Assembly (NCBI RefSeq): GCF_000750955.1
Contig: NZ_CCEJ010000003.1
Span: 310,001 to 374,000 of the forward strand
Direction: 5' to 3'
Length of the DNA: 64,000 nt
Origin: Criblamydia sequanensis CRIB-18
Lineage (GTDB): Bacteria > Chlamydiota > Chlamydiia > Chlamydiales > Criblamydiaceae
Position numbers and translations under genes: made by a program. Shown here one piece after another: positions 16,734 to 24,639 of this stretch; position 1 is the first letter of the stretch; each line of letters begins with the position of its first letter. The notes under the pieces are model-generated. The model was not told where the DNA came from. It saw only the letters and a list, made by a program, of their open reading frames with translations, and did no database searches.

Positions 16734-17564
16734 ATGGACCTAATTGAAGAGCATTGCCGCTATCGGTGTAAAGAGCCCCTATTTGACAAAGGGATCGTCA
16801 CCGGTTGCAACCAAACCCTAGAATGGATGCTTCCTTGGTGGTACGATCATGTCAGAAAACAGAGTTCTCTGCCGATTTGCTTTTGCGATTTTGGACTTTC
16901 CGAAAAGGGAAGGGCTTGGTGTGAAGATAAGGGCCTTGTGATACAAACTCTGCCGCCTATTGAGATTCTAAAAAATAGAGTTTCTGTCCCGGATTATTAT
17001 CAAGCAGAGAAACTCTCTTTTACCGAACTTATTATTTTTCAAAAAAAGAGAATCGTTTGGTTTAGTAAACCTTTTGCACTTTTAGCCACTCCCTTTAATC
17101 ATTCTGTTTGGCTGGATATTGATTGCGAGGTTAAAAAAGATATTAGTTATTTTTTCGATTATTTAGAAAAAAATCAAAGCCTAAGCCTTTCCTCCTCTCC
17201 TGATTATAAAATTAAACAAAAAATCGAGAGGGATAAAATGTTAAATCCCAATTCAAGAGCTTATAACTCGGGGGTTATCCCCTTTCACTTTAAAAACGAT
17301 ATCATAAGAAAGTGGGCTCTTGCTTCTTGTCAATATGAGGGGGCTTTTCTTGGAGATCAAGATATATTAAACCGGGTAATAAATGATCTTAATGTCGAAG
17401 TGATTGAGCTACCGCGAGAATACAATTGGAGAGTGCTTCACTGGGGAAAAAATCCGGAAGCGGTCATCCTTCATTGGTCGGGAGCCACCAAAGCTGAGAT
17501 CAAAAATCAAATCTTAGTTAATCCAAAATGGAAGACGCTTTTCCCAAAAAGAATAGATTCTTAA
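16734..17564 (+). CDS. GT-A fold glycosyltransferase, family 8-like
   Basis: The 276-residue protein has glycosyltransferase-8 features: the metal-binding DxD in VWLDIDCEV (about residues 124-132), the acceptor-side YNSGVIPFH, DQDILNRVI and a late HWSGATK motif. Such enzymes use a UDP- or CMP-activated sugar. There is no signal peptide, so it is cytosolic or delivered by type III secretion. It is next to a CaaX-tagged protease gene and may be an effector, but surface-glycan synthesis is equally possible. No good RBS is seen before the ATG. Donor and acceptor unknown. Confidence 0.7.
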   Translation: MDLIEEHCRYRCKEPLFDKGIVTGCNQTLEWMLPWWYDHVRKQSSLPICFCDFGLSEKGRAWCEDKGLVIQTLPPIEILKNRVSVPDYYQAEKLSFTELIIFQKKRIVWFSKPFALLATPFNHSVWLDIDCEVKKDISYFFDYLEKNQSLSLSSSPDYKIKQKIERDKMLNPNSRAYNSGVIPFHFKNDIIRKWALASCQYEGAFLGDQDILNRVINDLNVEVIELPREYNWRVLHWGKNPEAVILHWSGATKAEIKNQILVNPKWKTLFPKRIDS

Positions 17565-17587
17565 TTTTTAGTTATTTAAACCTTACC

Positions 17588-17616
17588 TTGATTAATAATT
17601 GTTTTTTTTGGAATAT
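17588..17616 (+). promoter_or_regulatory. Putative promoter for the C1 protease gene
   Basis: TTGATT (17588-17593) and GAATAT (17611-17616) are 17 bp apart. AGGAG (17638-17642) lies 5 nt before the ATG at 17648. A motif match in AT-rich DNA, so modest support only. Confidence 0.3.
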
Positions 17617-17647
17617 GAAATTAAATTAGACAATTTTAGGAGATCGC

Positions 17648-18460
17648 ATGGGGTCCTCAAGTGTTTCAACTTATTCCCTTGGTTTGCTTAAAGAAGATTT
17701 TTCCACGCTCAGCTTGCAAGCTGAGAAGGTTTATAATCTAAAATCTAGTTCTGCAAGCGCTTTACCGAAAAGCTTTGATTCTACACTCGACTTCTTTGCT
17801 GTAAGAGATCAAAAAGATCAATCCGCTTGTGTTGCATTTACCATAACAAAAATTGCACAAAATTATGAGTATTATGACACGGCAAAGCTAACACAATATC
17901 TCTCTCCTCAATTTGTTTATAATTTAAGAAATAATTATCCAGATGAGGGAATGTATATTACAGAAGCTTTAGAACAAATTCAAAAATACGGACTTGTTTT
18001 GGAAGCGGCCTATCCCTACGGTAATAGGATTGAAAGTTTAAACTCGATTCCTAAAAAAATTCTAAATAATGGCTTAAAACATAAAATGGGCGACATGGCT
18101 AGAATCACAAGTCTCGACGGTTTAAAAGCCTCCATATACCATAGAAAAGCCGGTGCTTTGCTTGCTTTTAAAGTTTATAATTACTCTAAATATTTTTGGA
18201 GACCGAGTTCTCATGACGAATTCCTTGGCCTTCATGCCGTAACAGCTGTTGGATATGATGATGAACGAGCAGAAATCTTGATTGAAAATTCTTGGGGTTC
18301 TGATTGGGGGGATGATGGCTTTACAAAGATTACCTATGATGAATTTAAAAGACATGACTACGACGACTGCGTCACTTTCGTTGACATTGAAGGAAGCGAG
18401 CCCTATGAGACGCCTGATGAAGAAAAAAGCCCTAAAAAGAAGTGCTGTACCCTATCATAA
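17648..18460 (+). CDS. Papain-family (C1) cysteine protease with C-terminal CaaX box
   Basis: The 270-residue protein shows the papain catalytic set: oxyanion Gln Q58 and nucleophile C61 in DQSACVAF, H196 in GLHAVTAVGYDD, and N214 in IENSWGSDWGDDGF. The domain begins at about residue 40 and there is no obvious pro-region or signal peptide. The last residues, SPKKKCCTLS, combine a basic patch, a Cys and the tetrapeptide CTLS. This is a CaaX box that host farnesyltransferase could modify, and C266 could be palmitoylated. Such tails are known from Legionella effectors. I infer a host-delivered, membrane-anchored protease. Start fixed by AGGAG. Confidence 0.85.
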   Translation: MGSSSVSTYSLGLLKEDFSTLSLQAEKVYNLKSSSASALPKSFDSTLDFFAVRDQKDQSACVAFTITKIAQNYEYYDTAKLTQYLSPQFVYNLRNNYPDEGMYITEALEQIQKYGLVLEAAYPYGNRIESLNSIPKKILNNGLKHKMGDMARITSLDGLKASIYHRKAGALLAFKVYNYSKYFWRPSSHDEFLGLHAVTAVGYDDERAEILIENSWGSDWGDDGFTKITYDEFKRHDYDDCVTFVDIEGSEPYETPDEEKSPKKKCCTLS

Positions 18461-18582
18461 TAAAAGTAATAGCTTCTTTCAAAACTCCTTTAAATTATTA
18501 AAATAGCTATTGTAGGTATCTTTTGTGCTAAATTTGCTTAAACAAGCTGAATTTTTTTAATCAAAGCGGCTCCAAAAGAAGT

Positions 18583-19986
18583 CTAATCTCGTTTAAAAGT
18601 TTCATTTACATCATTTGCTTTTAAGCGGGGTTTTTTATGGGGTCTTTTAGGTTTCAGCTCATCGGCATCTTTTCTTTTTCTCTTATTGAACTCGATGATC
18701 TTAAGTCCTTTATCTTTGCAGCTGGCAATAATGTTTCCATAACCAATTTCAAAATAAAGTATGGGAGAGTCAAGTTCAATTTTATTAATTTCTAGTTTCG
18801 TATCAAGATTCCATATGCGAAAGGTGCCATCGAAAGAGCTGCTGATTAAGCCATTCTCGTAGGATTGAAGAGCTGTAATGGTTTGCTTGTGCCCTTTTAA
18901 AACATACTTTTTTTTCTCGTTAAAATCATATAGAAAAATGTCTCCGCTTTCCAAACCGCAAATAATTTGATGGCCTCTAAGTAATAAAACTTTTGCTTTA
19001 GATTTAAAAGATAGCTTGGATCGGATATCAGACTTTTCTAAATCCCAGAAAATATACCTTCTCTCGAGAGTTTCTAAATCCCAAACCAAGAGAGTGCGGT
19101 CCCAAGAACAGGTGATGATGAAATTGTCATAAACTTGAATCCCTGAGATAAGGGATTGGTGGGCTTTAACTGTTTGGATTTCTTCAGTTCTACGATCAAT
19201 CACTTGAAGAGTACCTGACCAGCTTCCCGTTATGATTTTATTTTCATGGTAAACAAGGGTTCTTAAACTGTCTTTTTCTTCACAAGGATATTCTTTTGAT
19301 TCGCTATTGTCCGTTTCAACAACAGCACCACCCCAACCTATACTAAAAACCGTTTCGCCTTGAGATTTTATAGAAGTCACCAAATTTTTATGCTGGATTA
19401 CTTTATGACATTTTAGAGAAAAGGCATTTTGAGATTCATCTTCATCTTTCTTCCAAAGACGAACCGTAAAATCGTTTGAGCCTGAAGCTATGCCATTTGG
19501 AAGTGGACAAAGCGAGGTAATAGTACGTCCGTGAGCTGAAATTGTGTTTAACAAGGACCCTTCAGGATCCCAAATTTTTAAAGTTCCTTCTTCAGAGCCT
19601 GTATAAAATACATCCCTGCTTTTTTGAATCACTTTAATGGTACTTCCGCATTCAATAGTTTTAACACGAGGCTCAAACTCTTTATTTTCAAGTCCTTGGC
19701 AGATGAAAAGCATATTTTTAAAGCTTTTATAGTAAGAAGGGGAATTGGGATACTCCCTAAAACTTTTTGGAAATATATCAAAAAATAAAGGCCTCCACAA
19801 GATATCATCAGAGCCAAGCATTTTCCAGTAACGGCAAGTAAGCTGAACTTTTGCAAGAGATTTTGGATCAAGAAAAGAAAAGATATAAAGCGCAATCTCA
19901 GGTATAGCAAGAGGGCTTTCAAAACCGGTTTCTTCGTTCGAAGGCCCTTCAAAATGCAATCGTGGATTAAAATCGATATTTTCCAT
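18583..19986 (-). CDS. F-box/WD40-repeat protein with NLS-like tail, candidate effector
   Basis: The 467-residue protein has an F-box at about 26-70 (LAIPEIALYIFSFLDPKSLA, then CRYWKMLG) followed by seven or eight WD40 repeats (about 105-430; for example GSEEGTLKIWD, SGSNDFTVRLW, TCSWDRTLLVWD, SSSFDGTFRIWN). This is the architecture of eukaryotic Fbw7/beta-TrCP substrate receptors of SCF ligases. The C-terminus (about 435-456) is a bipartite basic cluster, KRKRK...KPKRPHKKPRLK, resembling a nuclear localisation signal. No signal peptide. Probably delivered to the host cell; the substrate is unknown. Confidence 0.88.
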   Translation of the reverse strand: MENIDFNPRLHFEGPSNEETGFESPLAIPEIALYIFSFLDPKSLAKVQLTCRYWKMLGSDDILWRPLFFDIFPKSFREYPNSPSYYKSFKNMLFICQGLENKEFEPRVKTIECGSTIKVIQKSRDVFYTGSEEGTLKIWDPEGSLLNTISAHGRTITSLCPLPNGIASGSNDFTVRLWKKDEDESQNAFSLKCHKVIQHKNLVTSIKSQGETVFSIGWGGAVVETDNSESKEYPCEEKDSLRTLVYHENKIITGSWSGTLQVIDRRTEEIQTVKAHQSLISGIQVYDNFIITCSWDRTLLVWDLETLERRYIFWDLEKSDIRSKLSFKSKAKVLLLRGHQIICGLESGDIFLYDFNEKKKYVLKGHKQTITALQSYENGLISSSFDGTFRIWNLDTKLEINKIELDSPILYFEIGYGNIIASCKDKGLKIIEFNKRKRKDADELKPKRPHKKPRLKANDVNETFKRD

Positions 19987-20065
19987 ACGTTTTTTATAGG
20001 CTCATTTTTAGTAAGCTAGTTAACCTAAAGGCTTTTTAATATACTAGAGATTTTTTCCAAGAAAA

Positions 20066-20097
20066 AAGCCGCCTTGGTACTTAAACCAAGGCGGCTT
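20066..20097 (-). terminator. Rho-independent terminator after the histone-like gene
   Basis: A perfect 13-bp stem (AAGCCGCCTTGGT at 20066-20078 with its complement at 20085-20097, 6-nt loop) is followed on the minus strand by a T-run. It lies 23 bp past the stop codon of the minus-strand gene ending at 20121. Confidence 0.85.
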
Positions 20098-20120
20098 AAA
20101 AATCAGCAAAAGACTTTAAA

Positions 20121-20888
20121 TTAATAGCGTCTTTGAGCTTTTCTGCTTGAAGAGCTATGATGTCTTCTCGCTGGACGAGAATAACTTCCTTCAAAGTCTA
20201 AGTCTTCTTCAAAACCAAATTTGGATCCGTTTCCAACTTTACTTCTTTTTGACCCGGAATTTTGTTTTTTGTGAGAGGCATTCTTTTTAGAATGACCTTC
20301 AGTTTCATCAAAAATCCAGCTAGAACGTGTGTTATAGCGGTTAAATTCGGGTGAATGCTTTTTACTTGCAGCATTTTTATGGGATTTGATCCCTTTACTT
20401 GCAAAAGTAGGTTGTATATGGCTACTTAAGAGTTTTTTTTTTGCTGTGGTCACTCTTTTTTTTGCATGAGCTAAATGCTTAGCTAAAGGGCTTGATCTTT
20501 TTACAGAAGAAGCTTTTCTTTTTGCAGTAGTAGCTCTTACGCTGTGAGCTGCTGTCTTTCTTTTTGCAACAGTTCTTTTTGGCGCTCTTTTTACGGCAGT
20601 AGTTCTCTTAACTGCTGTGCGTTTTACTGTTTTGCTTCCGGCACGATGTGCGCTTTTTGCTTTAGTGTGAGAAGCGGTCTTTCTAACAGCTGCTCTTTTT
20701 GCAGTTGTTTTTTTAACAGCTTTTTTAGCAGTTGTTTTTTTTGCGCCTGTTGCTCTTTTTGAGCTAGAAGCCGTTTTCTTCTTAGAGGAAGTCTTCTTTG
20801 AAGCAGAAGATGCTCTTTTTTTGCCCCAGCGAGCTTCAGCTCCTTTGCGGCCGGCTTCTTGTCGGCTCATTGGCTTTCTGATGGTCAT
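20121..20888 (-). CDS. hctB: Histone H1-like DNA-condensing protein (HC2 type)
   Basis: The 255-residue protein is extremely rich in Lys, Ala, Ser, Thr and Arg, with repeated KKTTAKKA-like blocks as in histone H1 tails and chlamydial HC2 (HctB), which condenses the chromosome in elementary bodies. The N-terminus MSRQEAGRKGAEARWG resembles a single KGG-type motif found in small bacterial stress proteins. After residue 175 the composition changes to a mixed, partly acidic tail (EEDLDFEG) and ends RKAQRRY. A strong AAAGGAG sits before the ATG; Met at residue 7 is an alternative. The function is known for the family; the homology assignment rests on composition. Confidence 0.8.
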   Translation of the reverse strand: MTIRKPMSRQEAGRKGAEARWGKKRASSASKKTSSKKKTASSSKRATGAKKTTAKKAVKKTTAKRAAVRKTASHTKAKSAHRAGSKTVKRTAVKRTTAVKRAPKRTVAKRKTAAHSVRATTAKRKASSVKRSSPLAKHLAHAKKRVTTAKKKLLSSHIQPTFASKGIKSHKNAASKKHSPEFNRYNTRSSWIFDETEGHSKKNASHKKQNSGSKRSKVGNGSKFGFEEDLDFEGSYSRPARRHHSSSSRKAQRRY

Positions 20889-21122
20889 AATTTCTCCTTT
20901 TTTAATAACCTTGGCGGAAAATTAATGGCAATAGACTCTAATTGGTTAATAAATCGATTTTGAGAATGACGCTGTTTAAAAGCTTGAAATGAGGATGGCT
21001 AAAAGATCGAGTCTATAAAAAGTCTTGCCTATATATTTTTGTGGTAAAGGTTATGAGATTTTTATGACAACAAAAAAATGACAACTTTGTTAAAAAAGCT
21101 ATAAAAATGGCATTTCGAAAGT

Positions 21123-22271
21123 TTAATTAATGGCAATTTCTACTGCGGAAAGAACAGGATTTTGATCGGATGGATTATTTACAAAATAGCTCACATGCGG
21201 ATTTAAAAATTTGACATGTTTTGAGCCAAACAAATGAACATCTCTTATTTTTGCTTTAGGATTTGAAATTCCGGTGCCTTTATCAAAATGATAATTCAAT
21301 GGATTTATGTCATCGACACCGCATTGGAAAACTCCCCCTCCTATACTAATGTCAGATGGATCTTCAAAAGAATGATCGATCAAACCGGGGTCTTGTAGAA
21401 AATAAGGCAATTTGTTGTTTAAGTTTTTGTTTATAAATACGTTATGCACATTAAAGCTAACTCTCGATGTTTTGTGTTTAGCTTTGGCTATAACGATACA
21501 GGATTTTTCGTTTTGTAAGCATCTGGTTGTAATGGAGTTATCAAAAGTTGCCCGACTAAAGAGGGTCACAAGTCCTGGGATGCTATCGGACGAGGCAAGT
21601 TCAGACTCATAGTAATAATTGCTTAAATGGGACGTAAGGCTTTCCAAAGTTTTTCTATTGCGAGTTTGCAGAATTAAAATATCCAACGCTTTTTTCGAAA
21701 GCATATTAGCAATGCCTTCAAGGTTTTTTTCGTCGGGATCTTTTTCAGAAAGACAATAAGTCAAAACTTTCATTTTAAGAGGCAAGGTTCTATAAATAAT
21801 CACGCTTTGAGACATCGGTGGAAAATCTTCGGAAACTTTTCTTGAGTAAATCATACTACTAGAAAGATCCCTATCTTTTAATTCTTTAACAAATAAATCC
21901 GGAACACCTGCGTATGGTTTAGATGTGTTTACTTGATTCAAGGCTTCTTTTAAATCTTCTTTGATTTCTGAATACTTCTCTAAAGACTTTTTCCACTCTT
22001 CCTTAACTTGATTGGCGAAGATCATAAAAAAAAGATAGTTGATAACAGGAATAAGTAGGAGTATCCCTTTTACCACGTTGAAAATACGTCTCGAAAGGGG
22101 AGCTGAGATTTCTATAGGAGCAAACCCTTCTTTTATGAGCTCGAAGCCAAGACAATAAGGGGCGACAAGCAAAGATCCAAAGCCAATACCTGTCTTTTCC
22201 CTGGAATTAAGAATGGGTTCTGTAACTTCAGATACAGTATATGTGCTGTTGTAGGATGTTGAGGTAAGCAT
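21123..22271 (-). CDS. Hypothetical membrane-hairpin protein, possibly a degenerate endonuclease/exonuclease/phosphatase fold
   Basis: The 382-residue protein has a hydrophobic segment at about 63-86, consistent with an inclusion-membrane-type hairpin. Its C-terminal two thirds faintly follow the EEP (DNase I-like) order: MKVLTYCL, LDILILQTRN, YYYE...PGLVTLFSR, VDDI and GSKHVKF. The usual catalytic Glu of LQE is Thr here (T203), and the GDFN and SDH motifs are altered. If the fold is right the protein is probably inactive. I hold this with low confidence; otherwise the function is unknown. Monocistronic, convergent with nothing close. Confidence 0.55.
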   Translation of the reverse strand: MLTSTSYNSTYTVSEVTEPILNSREKTGIGFGSLLVAPYCLGFELIKEGFAPIEISAPLSRRIFNVVKGILLLIPVINYLFFMIFANQVKEEWKKSLEKYSEIKEDLKEALNQVNTSKPYAGVPDLFVKELKDRDLSSSMIYSRKVSEDFPPMSQSVIIYRTLPLKMKVLTYCLSEKDPDEKNLEGIANMLSKKALDILILQTRNRKTLESLTSHLSNYYYESELASSDSIPGLVTLFSRATFDNSITTRCLQNEKSCIVIAKAKHKTSRVSFNVHNVFINKNLNNKLPYFLQDPGLIDHSFEDPSDISIGGGVFQCGVDDINPLNYHFDKGTGISNPKAKIRDVHLFGSKHVKFLNPHVSYFVNNPSDQNPVLSAVEIAIN

Positions 22272-22473
22272 ACTTTTTAATAGATCTTTACATATAATTT
22301 AACATATTTTAAAAAAACTCTGGTTAATTAGCAAGAATTCTTAATAAATTACATGTATATTTTTCAATTAAACCCTCTGGAAATAAGAAAAATTTATTGT
22401 TTTTATTGAGTAAAAATCAATTTTTATATAATATTTTTTATTTTTATTTCTAAGTGAGACCCGTTTGGTTTTT

Positions 22474-23454
22474 ATGAAAAAGCATTTTTCGATCAAATCA
22501 TTTGCTATTATCGCCGCAATCAGTGCCCTATTTATTTCTTCTAGTCAGATACAGCCTCTTAGTGGTCACGACTATATAAGAGAATCTGTTATTAGCGACC
22601 AATACGAAATTAGCGACAGCGATCTAATTATAACTATCGAAAGCTTTCTCCAAAATTCCGTTCCCGGAATGGACGCCACTTATAGGCAAGTCATAGATAT
22701 ATTAATTGACGAAGGTCAAAATGTTTGGATCTCTGGCGGAATCTTACGCGATCTTTTAGGCAGTCATCCTGACAAACCTCATGACCTTGATTTTTCCTTT
22801 AGTGGAAATCCTGAAGAAATACAAAAAATTGCCGATAAGAATGGCTGGTTGTATACTTTTTTTCCCGGCAGTAAGACAATAACCATAGGAGACAGAAACG
22901 GAATTTTTATGGAAGGTTTGCCTAAGGCATTCTCTGTTGATAGAAAAGATGAATCCGAGGAATTTACCATAAATACAATTTACTATAACTGTAATAAGTC
23001 TTGTTTTTTGCCGGAATCCAAGATTGGCCTTGCTGACTTGAAAAAGCGTATTTTAAGAATCAAAACTAACCGATGGTATGATTGGCTCTTTTCCGGAGAA
23101 GAAAAATATAATAAAATTTTTAGATTTTGGAAGATGGCAGGCAAAGGCTATTTTTTCTCAAAGGAATTAGAATCCTTTATCGCGAATGAAGCGGAGAAAG
23201 CTTGGAGAAAAGACAGAAAGCTTTTTTCAAAACAAATGCTTGAATATCTTGGCAGCCACTACTCAAGTTTCGATCAGGTGGAAACGGGTTGCCGCCTTGT
23301 AATGGGAGAAACTTGGACAAAAGCTGCAGTTTCCAAACTTAGGAAAAAAGCCTTTAAAAAGGATAAGGAAATTGATGAAGTTTGGGATGCCTATACCCAT
23401 TACCCTCTCGATCTTAGGAGCGGGGCTCAAGCTATAGGCAGGTTACCTATCTAG
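22474..23454 (+). CDS. Secreted poly(A) polymerase/CCA-adding-like nucleotidyltransferase
   Basis: The 326-residue protein begins with a typical signal peptide (MKKHFSIKSFAIIAAISALF, cut near 25-31). The mature part has class II nucleotidyltransferase motifs: SGGILRDLLG (G88, G89, R92, D93), the metal-binding DLDF (D104, D106), FTINTIYYN (164-172) and a DLKKRILRI strand, then a helical region. CCA-adding enzymes and poly(A) polymerases are cytosolic, so an exported version is unusual. The ATG at 22474 is chosen over a TTG at 22465. It overlaps the convergent F-box pseudogene by 4 bp; a copy of its last 178 bp occurs at 25815. Confidence 0.75.
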   Translation: MKKHFSIKSFAIIAAISALFISSSQIQPLSGHDYIRESVISDQYEISDSDLIITIESFLQNSVPGMDATYRQVIDILIDEGQNVWISGGILRDLLGSHPDKPHDLDFSFSGNPEEIQKIADKNGWLYTFFPGSKTITIGDRNGIFMEGLPKAFSVDRKDESEEFTINTIYYNCNKSCFLPESKIGLADLKKRILRIKTNRWYDWLFSGEEKYNKIFRFWKMAGKGYFFSKELESFIANEAEKAWRKDRKLFSKQMLEYLGSHYSSFDQVETGCRLVMGETWTKAAVSKLRKKAFKKDKEIDEVWDAYTHYPLDLRSGAQAIGRLPI

Positions 23455-24147
23455 ATGTAAAGGTTTCTGTAGGCGGCTAGACCAAAAATAAAAATTGCGA
23501 CCGAGGCTATCGTAAAAGCTGTTGCAAAGTAGCTGGCATTGTTCTGAGTCTCTAAACTGCTTTCATAAACAAGTAAGCCAAACTCTGTCTTTCTAATTTG
23601 ATCATATAAGTATCGCATGACGCTAATAATTGTATCATCCCCATGATCATTAATCTCTTTTAAGGTATATTTAGAGGGAAGCCTTGCTTCAATATTTTTT
23701 TCTTTACCGGTTCCGTAGATCAATGCTCCATTTTCAACTAGTTGTTTAGTAAAAAGAACTTGTCGAACGACTTTTGTTGCTTTTGTCGGATGGTGTATCA
23801 CTCCGAATTTAATATTCAAGTAGCAGGATGGGTTTCTTAAAAACAAGCATCTATAGTAGGCGTTCTGATCTGGATCTATACTTTCTGAAAAAGTTTTAAA
23901 ATCTTCTATCAGCTCTGGGTAAGTAGTTATTTTTTTTATTCGACTAAGATTATGTTTAATACCGTTTTCATCATATTCAAGTTCAAGAGGAATTCTTTTG
24001 ATAATGCTTTCCCAAAGGCTATTGTCGCAAGATAGAGCATTCCATTTTTTTGAAACTAGGGCGGCGCCGACAAGTTCTTTTGGCTCTAAGTGTGAAAAAA
24101 TATTTATTAATAATTCATCCGGAAAATTATTTATACTTTATGCTCAT
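23451..24147 (-). pseudogene. F-box/tail-anchor paralog with frameshift after the start codon
   Basis: Reading from the ATG at 24147, an extra A in the run opposite 24137-24139 (ATAAAGT here, GTAAGT in the intact copy at 25316) shifts the frame after three codons. The ATG frame then stops at once. Downstream the F-box frame is open to 23451 and encodes NFPDELLINIFSHLEPKELV, the middle domain and a C-terminal membrane segment (TIASVAIFIFGLAAY). No in-frame ATG or GTG exists before a TTG at 23846. Either a recent pseudogene or a gene needing an unusual start. It is convergent with, and overlaps, the nucleotidyltransferase gene. Confidence 0.8.
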
Positions 24148-24394
24148 AATATCAATCATTTTTGGTTATTTAATTTTTTAGAATAAAAAAATGTATGTTT
24201 ATTACAATAATGAACCTAATAAAAAAAATAACAGATTAATTATTAGAATCAATTATGAAGACTTGATGATGATACTAGGTTTTAAAGTTAAAACTTCAAG
24301 AATGGGTGAATAAATGTCCTTAACATAGGGCTATTGTACGCTCGCTAAAAGTGAAGCCTTAACTGAAGAGCAAATTTAGTCAAGAGAGAAAGAT

Positions 24395-24425
24395 TAGACC
24401 TCTGACTGCGATCAAATCCACCTCC
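24395..24425 (-). repeat. Inverted repeat partner of 25771-25800
   Basis: The minus strand here reads GGAGGTGGATTTGATCGCAG then TCAGAGG. The plus strand at 25771-25800 has the near-identical CAGGGGTGGATTTGGTCGCA followed by GTCAGGG. The pair is 1.35 kb apart in opposite orientation, bracketing the intact middle F-box gene. Confidence 0.65.
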
Positions 24426-24533
24426 AAGTTTTAAAGCTCAGGGGTGAGTGCTTGTTATATCCATCCTAATCAGCAGGAGTTATCTATGAACGAACAAGCA
24501 ATTGCCAAATACTGTTATCGGTGGCTAAAATAG

Positions 24534-24568
24534 ATACATATCTTAGCTGCAACAGGTAAGATATGTAT
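24534..24568. repeat. Perfect 12-bp hairpin in intergenic DNA
   Basis: ATACATATCTTA (24534-24545) and TAAGATATGTAT (24557-24568) flank an 11-nt loop, GCTGCAACAGG. There is no T-run on either side, so it is a poor intrinsic terminator. It could be an element end, an RNA structure or a protein site. Confidence 0.6.
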
Positions 24569-24617
24569 AGATTTAATCAAGTTTTGACAAGCCCGCCCAA
24601 TGCCGAGAGTAATTATT

Positions 24618-24639
24618 TATAGGCTGCTTATCCTAATAG
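24618..24639 (+). pseudogene. Residual 3' end of the nucleotidyltransferase gene
   Basis: The 22-bp segment reading TATAGGCTGCTTATCC then TAATAG matches the extreme 3' end of the nucleotidyltransferase copy at 25971-25992 (TATAGGCTCCTTATCTTATT then AG), and again overlaps the stop codon of the convergent F-box gene. It is short and counts only because all three F-box copies have the same arrangement. Confidence 0.5.

Larger units (their letters stand above)
24148..24617. other. Intergenic region with degraded sequence
   Basis: This 470-bp stretch has no convincing gene. It holds a 27-31 bp segment (24395-24425) found inverted near 25771, a perfect hairpin at 24534-24568, and a 15-codon frame with an AGGAG ahead (24486-24533) that I cannot assign. 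It separates two copies of the duplicated F-box unit and looks like the scar of deletions or a lost mobile element. Confidence 0.5.

Noticed and set aside
20544-20762. Plus-strand Cys/Ser/Phe-rich frame opposite the histone-like gene
   Set aside because: The composition is the direct complement of Lys/Ala codons; it is a shadow of the real gene.
23998-24186. 62-codon plus-strand frame over the 5' part of the F-box pseudogene
   Set aside because: The minus strand clearly encodes the F-box; the same antisense frame recurs opposite the intact copy at 25093-25341.
24486-24533. 15-codon frame preceded by AGGAG in the F-box intergenic region
   Set aside because: Too short, no recognisable product, and surrounded by degraded sequence; noted only as part of the region.
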